A stretch of 64,000 nt of DNA from an uncultured Phocaeicola sp. (GCA_958434805.1 CAUBDX010000007.1:1-64000); one strand, 5' to 3'; positions 1 to 8,588 are shown, counted from the first letter of the stretch. Translations and numbers: made by a program. The notes: generated by a model not told the origin, from the sequence alone.

Positions 1-110
1 GAGACCTGCTATTTTCTGCCACTTTTTCATAAGTAAAATATTAAGCACAGCTGCATAAATTTACAAAAAACATCTTTTATATCAAAAATGCAAAACTAGA
101 TACTTTTGTT
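1..110. other. AT-rich stretch at the left edge, no gene seen
   Basis: Downstream flank of the leftmost gene. It is AT-rich and I see no open frame, hairpin with U-tract or known repeat in it. The neighbouring gene beyond the window edge is unknown. Confidence 0.4.
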
Positions 111-560
111 TCATTTAAGTCCTTTGTCAGACGAATTACTAGAACACAATAATCGTTGGGTGATATATGAAATGACGCAAGAGAGTATAGGAACGAATAT
201 AGTCCATAACAGCATTATAATTATGACCAGTTCATTAGCGGTGATATAACATCCTTCGTCGGGAGGAATATTCGCTGGGCGTCCACCATTATCATTCCAA
301 TCCCACACAAAGCAGAACAGTCCAAAAGAAAGGAGGGTCGTCGTAATCAGAAGCAAGTACCCTGCCAATTTCCACCATTGGTTGCCTTTATATAGTTTCC
401 ATGACGCTGCTCCGCCAAAAAGCATAAGGCAACAAAATCCAAAGGATGCTAAACCAAACAGCACCAACCAATGTTTCATCCATAATATGAAAATGCAGAT
501 GATTGTGCATATCAGTACTATTGCCTCAAATATCCAAAATCGTTTATCGGTCAGTTTCAT
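111..560 (-). CDS. Hypothetical four-helix membrane protein
   Basis: Unrecognised 149-residue protein. Four hydrophobic segments are visible, at about residues 8-28, 30-54, 62-88 and 108-134, with a Trp/Pro/Gly-rich loop between the third and fourth, so it should sit in the inner membrane. No catalytic motif is seen. It is the last of three genes on the minus strand. Its ATG lies inside the end of the preceding pentapeptide-repeat gene (17-bp overlap), which implies translational coupling. Its first six residues, MKLTDK, are the same as those of that upstream gene. Role unknown. A membrane immunity or tolerance protein is one possibility, but nothing in the sequence proves it. Confidence 0.7.
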   Translation of the reverse strand: MKLTDKRFWIFEAIVLICTIICIFILWMKHWLVLFGLASFGFCCLMLFGGAASWKLYKGNQWWKLAGYLLLITTTLLSFGLFCFVWDWNDNGGRPANIPPDEGCYITANELVIIIMLLWTIFVPILSCVISYITQRLLCSSNSSDKGLK

Positions 561-1113
561 AATCTGTCGGGAATTTAGTCGTTGATAAATCTATGCCACC
601 GCGAAAGTCAACGTCGATCAGACTTGCTTTGGTAAAATCCACATCATGTAACCTACCTTTATTGGAAGCCCAATAATCGAGCCGGTTCTCGTAATAATAT
701 CTATTATATTGAGGTCCACAGAACACACAGTTGGCAACCTCTCCGATAAAATTGCAATGAGCAAATGAGGCAGCAATAAAGGCTGTTTGGAAATCACAAT
801 TGATGAATGTGCAGTTATAAAAATCTGCAATTCCGAAATTGCGCAACTTTACTCGCTCAAATGTGCAATGATGATAAACCGTTTTACGGTGCAATACAAA
901 TGTAGTAGAACCTATATCAAAATGCTGTAGCTTTCCTCTTTTGAAAACGCAGTCATTAAAGTAACAGCCTCTTGCTACAACACCGGTAAAGTCGCAACCT
1001 TCAAAACGACATCGTTCAAAAATCTTTTTTGTCCACCATACAACAAAGCCTCCATTATAGAACGGAGTTTTCTTGAATTCTTGATTGTAATAATGTTTAT
1101 CAGTAAGCTTCAT
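544..1113 (-). CDS. Pentapeptide-repeat-like protein
   Basis: 189 residues. From about residue 32 to 130 and again near 155-175 there are repeats of the A(D/N)(L/F)xx type: CRFEGCDFTGVV, CYFNDCVFKRG, CTFERVKLRNF, CTFINCDFQTAF and VDFTKASLIDVDFRG. Phe/Leu recurs every fifth residue, which predicts a right-handed quadrilateral beta-helix. Members of this fold include DNA-mimic topoisomerase protectors and many proteins of unknown role. No signal peptide, so probably cytoplasmic. The start codon overlaps the end of the upstream gene by 14 bp, and its own end overlaps the next gene by 17 bp. The N-terminus MKLTDK is shared with the downstream gene although the rest of the two proteins is unrelated. 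The substrate or partner cannot be told from sequence. Confidence 0.7.
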   Translation of the reverse strand: MKLTDKHYYNQEFKKTPFYNGGFVVWWTKKIFERCRFEGCDFTGVVARGCYFNDCVFKRGKLQHFDIGSTTFVLHRKTVYHHCTFERVKLRNFGIADFYNCTFINCDFQTAFIAASFAHCNFIGEVANCVFCGPQYNRYYYENRLDYWASNKGRLHDVDFTKASLIDVDFRGGIDLSTTKFPTDYETDR

Positions 1114-1816
1114 AATTTAAAACTTCGTTCTTTATCAAATAATCCTCAAAGCCGTTATACTGGGTATAACATTGAAGGTACTCCTTGTATGCAGGATAGA
1201 AGATACGGCATTCATTTATCAAGGCCTTGTCATCATATCCTAATCTATTGGATATAACTTGAAATTCATCAACCGAAAGTAACATTCCAGGAATATCATC
1301 TATGTCCGCACCGTCCATACCATTAAGTACCCCTGTCGGCATTTCGTGCAAAGAGAACTCTAAAAAGTATTTCAAAGTATGATATTTGTATTTTACAGCA
1401 AATTCATTGTCTGGATCTAGATCCAATAGTTTATCTGCTAATTGTCGTGGATCATATTCAAAACCAAGAGCTTCGCAAAACATATAGAGTACATTATTAG
1501 TACTGCAATAAGTCCCTTCATGACCTTGAAAGCATCTGAATAGGAAACGAATACCCTCAATACCTCCTGCTTCAATATCCTTTTGGACCGTTTGAACAAT
1601 AGCTTTCCGTACAAAAATAGGATTGAGGCAATAATTACCATGCAATTTTCTAAACTCTTCAAGTTCTTCGAGTGTAGGCAATGGCTCACTATATATATTC
1701 TTTTCCCATGTAGAAAGTAAAACATGCCGCTGCTTACGTTGCTGCTTGGAAAGTCCATTTGCAGAAAACCGTGAAAAGATTTCAAGATATTCTTTTAATA
1801 GTTTATGTTGTTCCAT
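1100..1816 (-). CDS. Hypothetical cytoplasmic protein, first gene of a coupled trio
   Basis: I do not recognise a family. The open frame can be read from a TTG at 1837, but the first ATG is at 1816 (MEQHKLLKEY), giving 238 residues, and I prefer it. The protein is soluble, without signal peptide or membrane segment. The N-terminal third is charged and helical (KQQRKQRH, a LEELEEF run), and the rest is acidic, with several aromatic-rich stretches and scattered Cys. It leads a minus-strand unit with the pentapeptide-repeat and membrane genes; its stop codon lies 14 bp inside the next gene. The size and context resemble bacterial immunity-type genes found in variable islands, but that is inference only. 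Confidence 0.6.
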   Translation of the reverse strand: MEQHKLLKEYLEIFSRFSANGLSKQQRKQRHVLLSTWEKNIYSEPLPTLEELEEFRKLHGNYCLNPIFVRKAIVQTVQKDIEAGGIEGIRFLFRCFQGHEGTYCSTNNVLYMFCEALGFEYDPRQLADKLLDLDPDNEFAVKYKYHTLKYFLEFSLHEMPTGVLNGMDGADIDDIPGMLLSVDEFQVISNRLGYDDKALINECRIFYPAYKEYLQCYTQYNGFEDYLIKNEVLNYEAY

Positions 1817-1837
1817 ATGTACAAGGATACTAATCAA

Positions 1838-2294
1838 AATACTCCAGTTACAAAATTATAAAAAATGCCATTCATTAGCCTATAATGAAGTGCATTTCTT
1901 TTGTGATTCAGCAACATAGATAAGTAACTGAGTCAACAGAGGACTATAAGAGAAGGCAAGCAAAAGAACTGATAAAATTTGTCAGTGACAAAATTCCCGT
2001 AAAACTCAGAAAGCCACGAATACACTGATTATCAACGAGAAAGCATAACAGCCGTGTAGGACGGTGTAGGACGCATGCAGGTAAAACCCGCGTCCTACAC
2101 CGCGCCCTACACGGCTTAACTAATTGTTCTACACCCGTTTAATGCTAAAAACGTGTAGGGTGCAGGCAATTTTTGCAAAAACATTATGAGGGAGGAGGAT
2201 TTTATTATACCGACAATCAAGGCAAGCCTTAGTAACGACTAAGCGTTGTCCTGCCTAAGAACGCACCCCTAAAAACGGCTGATGTATCAACAGA
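1838..2294. other. 457-bp intergenic region with inverted GTGTAGG repeats
   Basis: No convincing gene. It separates the hypothetical trio from panD. It contains a long hairpin at 2051-2115, further single copies of the same word at about 2130 and 2152, and a weaker hairpin at about 2223-2253 (CTTAG/CTAAG arms) that could end panCD transcription, although a clear U-tract is missing. Confidence 0.5.
2051..2115. repeat. Long inverted repeat built from GTGTAGG words
   Basis: Two blocks pair perfectly: 2051-2060 (GCCGTGTAGG) with 2106-2115, and 2064-2074 (GTGTAGGACGC) with 2090-2100. Short unpaired spacers and a 15-nt loop complete the hairpin. Each arm itself holds GTGTAGG twice as a direct repeat. 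Related copies follow at about 2130 (CTACACCCG) and 2152 (GTGTAGGGTGCAGG). There is no U-tract, so it is not a standard terminator. Confidence 0.75.
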
Positions 2295-2645
2295 TTACAC
2301 CAACTTATTGGTCAGCGTATCAGGAAAAACCACGGTCGGCTTAAACTGCTTGGCTTCCTCAAAATCCATCAGCGCATACGACATGATAATCACCACATCG
2401 CCCACTTGAACCTTACGAGCTGCAGCTCCGTTCAAACAGATGCATCCGGAACCGCGCTCACCCTTGATGATATACGTTTCAAAACGTTCGCCATTGTTAT
2501 TATCTACAATCTGCACTTTCTCACCTGCAATGAAGTTTGCCGCATCCATCAAGTCCTCGTCAATCGTGATGCTGCCCATGTAGTTGAGATTGGCTTCGGT
2601 CACACTCACACAATGTAATTTCGATTTCAAGACCTCTATCATCAT
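2295..2645 (-). CDS. panD: Aspartate 1-decarboxylase (pro-enzyme)
   Basis: Makes beta-alanine from L-aspartate for pantothenate and CoA synthesis in the cytoplasm. The 116-residue protein is a pyruvoyl-enzyme precursor. Counting from the first Met, the self-cleavage pair Gly24-Ser25 (YMGSIT) falls at the position used in the E. coli enzyme, and Lys9, His11, Arg54, Thr57 and Tyr58 also line up. This supports the first of the two adjacent Met codons as start. Slightly shorter than the E. coli protein (126). It follows panC by 6 bp on the same strand, so the two are surely co-transcribed. No PanZ/PanM maturation factor is seen nearby, as usual outside enterobacteria. Confidence 0.96.
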   Translation of the reverse strand: MMIEVLKSKLHCVSVTEANLNYMGSITIDEDLMDAANFIAGEKVQIVDNNNGERFETYIIKGERGSGCICLNGAAARKVQVGDVVIIMSYALMDFEEAKQFKPTVVFPDTLTNKLV

Positions 2646-2651
2646 GTCTCG

Positions 2652-3497
2652 TTACTCCTTATATTTAATATTATCAATTAAACGCACTTCGCCGCAGAAC
2701 ACGGTAATACATCCCACGATATACGCACTCTCTTCCCATGCACTTACCGGTTGCAATGTGTTGCCGTCTACAATTTCAAAATACTCCAGCTCCAGCCCTT
2801 CTGCCTTCTCTATGCTGTCTTCCACAAAACGAAGCGTTTCTTCGAGTGTATGGTCTTTTCCATATTCCACACTTGCAAACAAGGTTTTCGAAATCTGAAG
2901 TGCCTGCTCACGCTGAACATCACTCAAACGGGCATTGCGGCTGCTCAACGCCAATCCGTCGGCTTCACGTACTATCGGGCAACCCACAATCTGCAAATCG
3001 AACGGATATTTGCGAACCATCTCACGGATAATGGCCAACTGCTGGAAATCTTTTTCTCCGAAATAAGCACGGGTAGGTTCCACAATCAGGAACAATTTAC
3101 TCACAATCTGACATACTCCGTTGAAGTGTCCCGGACGGTATTTGCCTTCCATTACCGTATCAAGAGGAGCATAGCTGAATTGACGGGTATCGGGTTCAGG
3201 ATAAATTTCTTCTACAGAAGGAGCAAAAACATAAGCTGCTCCACATGCTTCAAGCAACTTGCAGTCGGCTTCCAGCGTACGCGGATACTTCAATAAATCA
3301 TTCTTATCATTAAACTGAGTAGGATTTACAAAATCACTCACCACTACTACGTCATTTTCGGCCACTGCCCGCTTCACCAATGAGGCATGACCGGCATGAA
3401 GTGCACCCATTGTAGGCACCAGCCCCACTGTCTTGCCTGCTTTACGAAGCCCGTCCAGCTCGGTACGAAGCTCCTTAATTGTCTGAATTAATTTCAT
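2652..3497 (-). CDS. panC: Pantothenate synthetase (pantoate--beta-alanine ligase)
   Basis: Condenses pantoate with beta-alanine using ATP, the last step of vitamin B5 synthesis. 281 residues, the usual length. The adenylate-forming HxGH motif is at residues 34-37 (PTMGALHAGH), followed by FVNPTQF for pantoate binding and LSSRN, the KMSKS-like ATP loop. Upstream lies a good Bacteroidales promoter on the minus strand (3539-3572), and panD follows within 6 bp, so the beta-alanine supplier and its consumer are made together. panB is not in this window. Confidence 0.97.
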   Translation of the reverse strand: MKLIQTIKELRTELDGLRKAGKTVGLVPTMGALHAGHASLVKRAVAENDVVVVSDFVNPTQFNDKNDLLKYPRTLEADCKLLEACGAAYVFAPSVEEIYPEPDTRQFSYAPLDTVMEGKYRPGHFNGVCQIVSKLFLIVEPTRAYFGEKDFQQLAIIREMVRKYPFDLQIVGCPIVREADGLALSSRNARLSDVQREQALQISKTLFASVEYGKDHTLEETLRFVEDSIEKAEGLELEYFEIVDGNTLQPVSAWEESAYIVGCITVFCGEVRLIDNIKYKE

Positions 3498-3538
3498 TAT
3501 TCGTTAGTTTTAACCACTCTACTGTTTTAAAACGGCTG

Positions 3539-3572
3539 CAAAGTTAACTATTTATTTTTTCTTTTAACCAAA
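3539..3572 (-). promoter_or_regulatory. Promoter for panC-panD
   Basis: On the minus strand a -33 TTTG (3569-3572) is followed after 22 bp by TAACTTTG (3539-3546), matching the Bacteroidales -7 consensus TAnnTTTG. It lies 42 bp before the panC start. Confidence 0.55.
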
Positions 3573-3719
3573 GAGTGACAATTTATCCTTCCATTTTCGC
3601 CTCTTTCTTACTCAAAACAGCCTCATTTCCCCATCCGACAATCATCTATGAAGCAACGCATTAACATACTATAAGGATTAATCAGGCAGAGCAATGGCTG
3701 TTATAGTCAAAAAAATTAC

Positions 3720-3727
3720 TATCTTTG
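3720..3727 (+). promoter_or_regulatory. -7 box for the glycogen-synthase-like gene
   Basis: TATCTTTG fits TAnnTTTG and lies 31 bp before the ATG at 3759. No clear TTTG -33 element is seen at the usual distance. Confidence 0.5.
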
Positions 3728-3758
3728 CAAAATATTTAAGAGCAACAAAAAAATAAAA

Positions 3759-4580
3759 ATGAGCGCGAAAAAAGTTTTATTCATTACACAAGAAATTACT
3801 CCGTACGTACCTGAAAGTGATTTAGCTATCATTGGTCAAAACCTACCTCAAGCTATTCAAGATAAAGGTCGCGAAATCAGAACTTTCATGCCTAAATGGG
3901 GCAATGTGAACGAACGTCGAAACCAACTACATGAAGTAATCCGCCTGTCAGGAATGAACTTAATTATAGATGAAACAGATCATCCGCTGATTATTAAAGT
4001 CGCATCCATTCAGGCAGCACGCAGACAAGTATACTTCATTGATAACGACGATTACTTCCAGCACCGTCTGATGACTACGGATGAATCTGGAAAAGAATAT
4101 GAAGATAATGGCGAACGTGCTATTTTCTATGCCAGAGGCGTATTGGAAACCGTAAAAAAACTCCGTTGGTGTCCAGATATCATCCACTGCCACGGATGGA
4201 TGAGTGCCATGGTTCCTCTTTATATTAAAAAGGCATATTACGACGAACCTTCTTTCAGAGACTCAAAAGTGGTATTCTCTGTGTATGGAGAAGGATTCAA
4301 ATCGAATCTGGCTTCAAACTTCACCAGCCAGCTTTTATTAAAGGACATCACCCCGGAAGATGTAAACATGATTCAAACCCCTGTAAACTATGATGAATTA
4401 TGCAAACTGGCCATTGCCTATTCCGACGGTGTAATACAAAACAGCGAGAATGTAAATCCGGGCATAATGGAATATGCACGAAGCCTGAATATTCCGGTTC
4501 TTGACCATCAGAGCCAAGAGACCTATGCCGATGCCTGCGATGCCTTCTACGATAAAGTATGGGCGGAAGAAAACAAATAA
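3759..4580 (+). CDS. Glycogen/starch synthase-like protein, N-terminal GT5 half only
   Basis: 273 residues that resemble only the N-terminal Rossmann half of GT5 glycogen synthases: KKVLFITQEITPY at the start, PKWG near residue 47, DIIHCHGW near 143 and a YSDGV stretch near the end. Full GlgA is about 480 residues, and no second Rossmann half follows. Where GlgA carries the ADP-glucose-binding KxGGL, this protein has PESDLAIIGQ, so Lys and both Gly are gone. It is therefore unlikely to be a working synthase. Short proteins of this kind are often annotated as glycogen synthase in Bacteroides. It sits 19 bp before a DUF4270 lipoprotein gene on the same strand; the pairing hints at a joint, non-catalytic role, which is inference. 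Confidence 0.8.
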   Translation: MSAKKVLFITQEITPYVPESDLAIIGQNLPQAIQDKGREIRTFMPKWGNVNERRNQLHEVIRLSGMNLIIDETDHPLIIKVASIQAARRQVYFIDNDDYFQHRLMTTDESGKEYEDNGERAIFYARGVLETVKKLRWCPDIIHCHGWMSAMVPLYIKKAYYDEPSFRDSKVVFSVYGEGFKSNLASNFTSQLLLKDITPEDVNMIQTPVNYDELCKLAIAYSDGVIQNSENVNPGIMEYARSLNIPVLDHQSQETYADACDAFYDKVWAEENK

Positions 4581-4599
4581 AATCATAAAACCAGATAAA

Positions 4600-6045
4600 A
4601 TGAAACTCAAGTTCTTGGCAGCAATCGGATTTGCCGCTACACTCTATAGCTGTGATGACAGCACCACCGGTATCGGTGATTTTATAGCTGATACCGATGA
4701 GATTAATGCTTACTCGGAAACCTACGATGTAACAACTAAAACGGTTTCAGTGGCAGATATCAACAAAAAAATTGGCATCAACTCTAACGGGGTTTATTCA
4801 CGTACCAGTACAGCTTATCTTGGCAACTTTACCGACCCGAGTTTCGGTGAATTTACTGCTGATTTTATCACGCAAATAAACTGTCCGGAAGGATTCGAAT
4901 ATCCGAAAACTTTCGAAAAGATAGAAAGTACCACACTTGAGTTATATTACCGGAGCTATTATGGAGACTCGCTGGCACCGATGCGCGTGGGAGTACGTTT
5001 CTTGAACACCGCCATTGAAGATAACGGGAAAAATCCGGAGTTGTATTACACCTCTTTCAATCCGAAAAATTATTACGGTGAAAATCCGCTTTTCGCTGAA
5101 AAAGATTACAGTGCCTATGATAACTCTGTACCCGACTCTATCCGTAATCATACCGACGCAAGCGGGAATAAGACTTTCTACCCGAATGTAATTATTGATA
5201 TGGATAAGCCTTATGAGGAATATACAACACTAAGTGACTACCTCACTGCACAATACAAAGCAGGAAACTTTGCCGATGCATTTACTTTTATCAATAAGGT
5301 ACTGAAAGGATTCTATGTAGAAACAACAGGAGGAGACGGCTCGGTTTTATACATTGAGGATATTTGGTTGCGTACCAAGTATAAGTATACCGTCAAGGGC
5401 TCGAAAGACCAGGATTCTGTTGTTTATGCAAACCGGTCACTTGCTGCTACAAAGGAAATATACATGGCAGCCAATCTGGAAAGCAAAAAAGAAGCTATTG
5501 ATGCATTTGTGAATGACAAGAACAACTCATACCTGAAAACTCCTGCCGGATTATGGACGGAAGTTACCCTTCCCCTGGAAGCAATGTATCAAGATTTAAA
5601 GAACGATACGCTAAACTCTGTATCGCTCAAATTTACCAAGTATAAGGAAACCGTCGAAAACCAAGACAAAACGTACAAGATGGGTACACCCAAGTATCTC
5701 TTGCTCGTTAGAGAGGATGATATGAAAACCTTCTTTGAGGAAAATAAAACTTTCGACAACAAGACTTCTTTCCTTGGTACTTATGACAGCAGTACAAGTA
5801 CGTATTCTTTCTCTAAGCTGAACCGACTTATCAGTCATATATTCAGCGAAATGAGAAACAACTCTGCCAAAAGCGCCAACTGGGACAAGTTGCTGCTTAT
5901 TCCGGTACAAACCGAAACCGACGCACAGGGAAATATCATCGGAGTTTCACATGATTTGGAAGTGAGTTCAGCCCGTCTGTTCGGCGGAGAAAATGCAGAC
6001 AACAAACTTAAAATGCAGGTTATTTATACCAAACCCAACGAATAA
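4600..6045 (+). CDS. DUF4270 family lipoprotein
   Basis: The frame is open from 4501, but the first 33 codons overlap the upstream gene. The ATG at 4600 gives a proper lipoprotein signal (MKLKFLAAIGF, then LYSCDD with Cys18 as lipid anchor), so I choose it: 481 residues. Mature sequence is typical of DUF4270: beta-rich, with the early DxDTTGIGDF-like stretch just after the Cys and regular aromatic strands up to IYTKPNE at the end. Likely exposed on the outer membrane; function unknown. Forms a two-gene unit with the truncated glycogen-synthase-like gene and ends at a strong terminator. Before the insertion sequence arrived, it converged with the esterase gene now at 8916. Confidence 0.85.
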   Translation: MKLKFLAAIGFAATLYSCDDSTTGIGDFIADTDEINAYSETYDVTTKTVSVADINKKIGINSNGVYSRTSTAYLGNFTDPSFGEFTADFITQINCPEGFEYPKTFEKIESTTLELYYRSYYGDSLAPMRVGVRFLNTAIEDNGKNPELYYTSFNPKNYYGENPLFAEKDYSAYDNSVPDSIRNHTDASGNKTFYPNVIIDMDKPYEEYTTLSDYLTAQYKAGNFADAFTFINKVLKGFYVETTGGDGSVLYIEDIWLRTKYKYTVKGSKDQDSVVYANRSLAATKEIYMAANLESKKEAIDAFVNDKNNSYLKTPAGLWTEVTLPLEAMYQDLKNDTLNSVSLKFTKYKETVENQDKTYKMGTPKYLLLVREDDMKTFFEENKTFDNKTSFLGTYDSSTSTYSFSKLNRLISHIFSEMRNNSAKSANWDKLLLIPVQTETDAQGNIIGVSHDLEVSSARLFGGENADNKLKMQVIYTKPNE

Positions 6046-6066
6046 TCTCTAGAAAATCTCATAGTA

Positions 6067-6112
6067 AAAACAGCCGGCTAAATCCGCTATGGACTAGGTC
6101 GGCTGTTTTTTT
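6067..6112. terminator. Intrinsic terminator after the DUF4270 gene (probably bidirectional)
   Basis: Arms AAAACAGCCG (6067-6076) and CGGCTGTTTT (6100-6109) pair perfectly and run into T7 on the plus strand; an A-run lies on the other side. It probably also ended the convergent esterase transcript before the insertion sequence separated them. Confidence 0.85.
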
Positions 6113-6157
6113 AGGGGTATTGCGAATTCTTACAGGATTATTGGGCTCAGTAGATTT

Positions 6158-7150
6158 TTAGTGGGGATAGCCATATAAATTTGCTATGCGGAAAAGGAAG
6201 AATTTCTTATCCGCAACACCTCTTAGATTGGCACGAAATAGTTTGATTTTGGCATTGAAAGATTCTGCCATCGCATTAGTTGAACGGTTGTTGTAGAAGT
6301 TGAGAATCTCGTCGTAGTGCTCATAGAATGTAGCGGCTATAACGTTGAATGAATGAAATCCAGCCTCTTCGACCTTGTTGTACCATCGAGCCATAGATAG
6401 ACGGGCTGCATCCGTAATTGAGTTCTTTGAGAAAATCATTCTAAGAGAGTGACAAAGGCCATATGCTTTTTTTATGTCAGGGTATTCTTCAAATAGGATT
6501 TTTGCTCTTTGTTTCTGCTTCTCAGACCACTTGTCGGCAGACTTAAACAGCAGATAACGTGAGCGTATAAGCAATTCCCTGCGGGTGTCACCGTTGGGGT
6601 ATCGGTATGGAACATACTCCTTACTGTTCAACTTGGCTTCTTCCATCTCATCGTTGGCCTGCTGAATGGCATTCCAACGGTGCTTAATACGAAGCTCCTG
6701 CACTGCATCGCAAGCCAATTTCTGAATGTGAAAACGGTCTATGACGCGACGGGCTTTTGGAAATGCCGAACGAACGATCTTTCGCATGGAATCGGACAAA
6801 TCAAGAGTTACTTCTTCAACTGCAAAACGTTTTTCCTCGTTAATACATCTCAGCACTCCAATCACATCTTCCGATTTCGTGCCTGCCACAACAGCCACCA
6901 GGGATCTTTCTCTGGTACATGCATCCCTGTTGGTTACAAACGTATACAGTTCACCATTGGAGAGCGATGATTCGTCAATGGCAATCCTAGGACCAATGTT
7001 GTCAGGGAAAAGCAGCCAATCGTCTGCGTGTTCCAACTGGTCCCAGTAGCGGAAACCGCTCAGCACCTCCTTATACTGCTTTTCAAATGTATGTCCGTCG
7101 ATGTGGTAGAATTCCTCAAGCGTACGGCAGGTCACTGGGGACGTCTCCAT
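6158..7150 (-). CDS. ISL3-family transposase, catalytic subunit (orfB)
   Basis: 330 residues with a DDE_Tnp_ISL3-type catalytic domain: first Asp in RIAIDESS, second in the RRVIDRFH region, Glu in NAMAESFNAKIK near the C-terminus. The frame looks complete and ends NLYGYPH. It overlaps the end of orfA (stop at 7116-7118) by 35 bp in another frame, the arrangement of ISAon1-like elements where the N-terminal DNA-binding part is a separate protein or joined by frameshift. Its partner orfA is broken by the IS4 insertion, so this copy is probably unable to move alone. Its stop region lies about 14 bp inside the left terminal repeat. Confidence 0.9.
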   Translation of the reverse strand: METSPVTCRTLEEFYHIDGHTFEKQYKEVLSGFRYWDQLEHADDWLLFPDNIGPRIAIDESSLSNGELYTFVTNRDACTRERSLVAVVAGTKSEDVIGVLRCINEEKRFAVEEVTLDLSDSMRKIVRSAFPKARRVIDRFHIQKLACDAVQELRIKHRWNAIQQANDEMEEAKLNSKEYVPYRYPNGDTRRELLIRSRYLLFKSADKWSEKQKQRAKILFEEYPDIKKAYGLCHSLRMIFSKNSITDAARLSMARWYNKVEEAGFHSFNVIAATFYEHYDEILNFYNNRSTNAMAESFNAKIKLFRANLRGVADKKFFLFRIANLYGYPH

Positions 7151-7250
7151 ACGTTTCTTTTAAAAAAGCTCCAAATTCTTTGGAGTAACGAGTGCCTTTA
7201 GCAACTATATCGAGGCTTATCGGCAAACTGAAGCTTTTACCGGTGCGCGT

Positions 7251-8588
7251 CAATGTTGTCCTAAACGATTTATAGGTACGATGAATATGAGGTTGTTATA
7301 GATAACAACCGCTTCAAAGCTTTTTTTGCCCCCATTTATATCACTCCAGCTGGCTCTGGCGGAGGTGTAAATGGCTCATTCAACCACTTTTCGAGCTCTA
7401 TTTTCGTGAATGTGTTCAATCTAAGTGATACGACAAGATTGGCGAGCCCCCATTTGTACTTTGCAATGTGCTTTAGCCAGCAGAGTAGCAGCATCGTTGA
7501 CAAAGCAGTCCATATTTGCGTCTCAACAGCATTGCGTGATGTACCAATGAAACTCTTTATTTTCAACAGCTGCTTGATGTTTCTGAAGAATATTTCAATC
7601 ATCCACCTTGCCTTGTAGAGTTGCGCTATTGTGGAAGCAGCCAGCTTGAAGTTGTTGGTGAGCAACTGTACCACATAGCCATGTTCGTCATTCCAGACAG
7701 CTATGCGTCTGAGCGGTCTGGTGTATTTTTTCTTTGTCTGCTCACCTGTCTGCTCAATAATCTCGTCGATGAGTACATTTTGCGCCCTCGTTTCGGGCAA
7801 TAAACGTTCTTCAATTTGTGAGTAAAGCAGGTTGTCCCTGTGCCTGACAACAAAAAACACATTCCTGCTGTCCCAATTGTTGAGAAGGGAGAAATCGCAA
7901 TAGCCACGATCGGCAACGACTACAGAATGAGGTGGAACGGGGATATCCAAAGCACCCCTGTTGTCACCGCATTTACCATCAGTAATGTTTACGAATTCAG
8001 GAAGAAGGCTGTCATAATCAAGCAATGTATGCATCTTCACTGCGCCTTTCTTTGTTGTGTAATGTGCCCATTCGTAGAGCGACATGGTCAGCGTGATGGT
8101 AGATGAATCCAGCAATTTGATTGGCATCTTGAAACGGAATTTGGTGCGTTGCCATATCGTCTGCTGTCCAAAATGAGCAAGCAGTGCATAGAATATCCGC
8201 CGGAACACGCCACTGTCCCTTTTGGCATTCTGATAAGCGACAGTTGATTTAGAGGGAGCGCGACAGATTCCGAGGTGGTTCAAATTGCCATTGGCTGAAT
8301 TCAGTCCATTGGAGATATCACGTACAGAATCGCATCCAGAGAACTGGCAGAACATCATGCTTATGAACTGGCTCCATGTGTCGTAGCCTTTGCTGTGCTT
8401 GTCCGTTTTTTCTTCACGAATAATTTTCCTTATGCATTCTTTAGGAAGTCTACCGATTGCTTGTGCGAAAAGTGTTATATTTGCCATAGGAAGTAAAAGA
8501 GGTGGTTCTCTTTGCTAAGGTAGTTCATTCTACCTTAGCTTTACTTCCTTTTTTTTGTTTTTATCGAAAAACGTTTAGGACAACATTG
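7251..8588 (-). mobile_element. IS4-family insertion sequence nested in the ISL3 element
   Basis: 1338 bp with perfect 17-bp terminal inverted repeats, CAATGTTGTCCTAAACG at 7251-7267 and its complement at 8572-8588. It is flanked by the 9-bp target duplication GGTGCGCGT at 7242-7250 and 8589-8597. One transposase gene fills it. The 85 bp at the left end and 101 bp at the right end are non-coding; the right end holds a hairpin (CTAAGGTAG/CTACCTTAG-like arms near 8515-8538). Perfect ends and duplication indicate an intact, recently inserted copy. Confidence 0.94.
7336..8487 (-). CDS. IS4-family transposase (DUF4372 plus DDE domain)
   Basis: 383 residues. The N-terminal ~75 residues match the DUF4372 region found in this IS4 branch. 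The DDE triad is visible: Asp in LLDSSTIT, Asp in VVADRGYCDF, and Glu in YKARWMIEIFFRNIK, the classic IS4 Y(2)R(3)E(6)K signature. The length is normal and the frame is intact, so the protein should be active. Encoded in the same direction as the surrounding ISL3 genes and the upstream esterase. Confidence 0.94.
   Translation of the reverse strand: MANITLFAQAIGRLPKECIRKIIREEKTDKHSKGYDTWSQFISMMFCQFSGCDSVRDISNGLNSANGNLNHLGICRAPSKSTVAYQNAKRDSGVFRRIFYALLAHFGQQTIWQRTKFRFKMPIKLLDSSTITLTMSLYEWAHYTTKKGAVKMHTLLDYDSLLPEFVNITDGKCGDNRGALDIPVPPHSVVVADRGYCDFSLLNNWDSRNVFFVVRHRDNLLYSQIEERLLPETRAQNVLIDEIIEQTGEQTKKKYTRPLRRIAVWNDEHGYVVQLLTNNFKLAASTIAQLYKARWMIEIFFRNIKQLLKIKSFIGTSRNAVETQIWTALSTMLLLCWLKHIAKYKWGLANLVVSLRLNTFTKIELEKWLNEPFTPPPEPAGVI

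Noticed and set aside
2751..3296. 181-residue frame opposite panC
   Set aside because: It is the antisense shadow of a well-conserved gene; composition and lack of any motif argue against coding. The many similar opposite-strand frames across the window were left out for the same reason.
4501..4599. N-terminal extension of the DUF4270 protein
   Set aside because: The extra 33 codons overlap the upstream gene and would bury the lipoprotein signal that begins at 4600.
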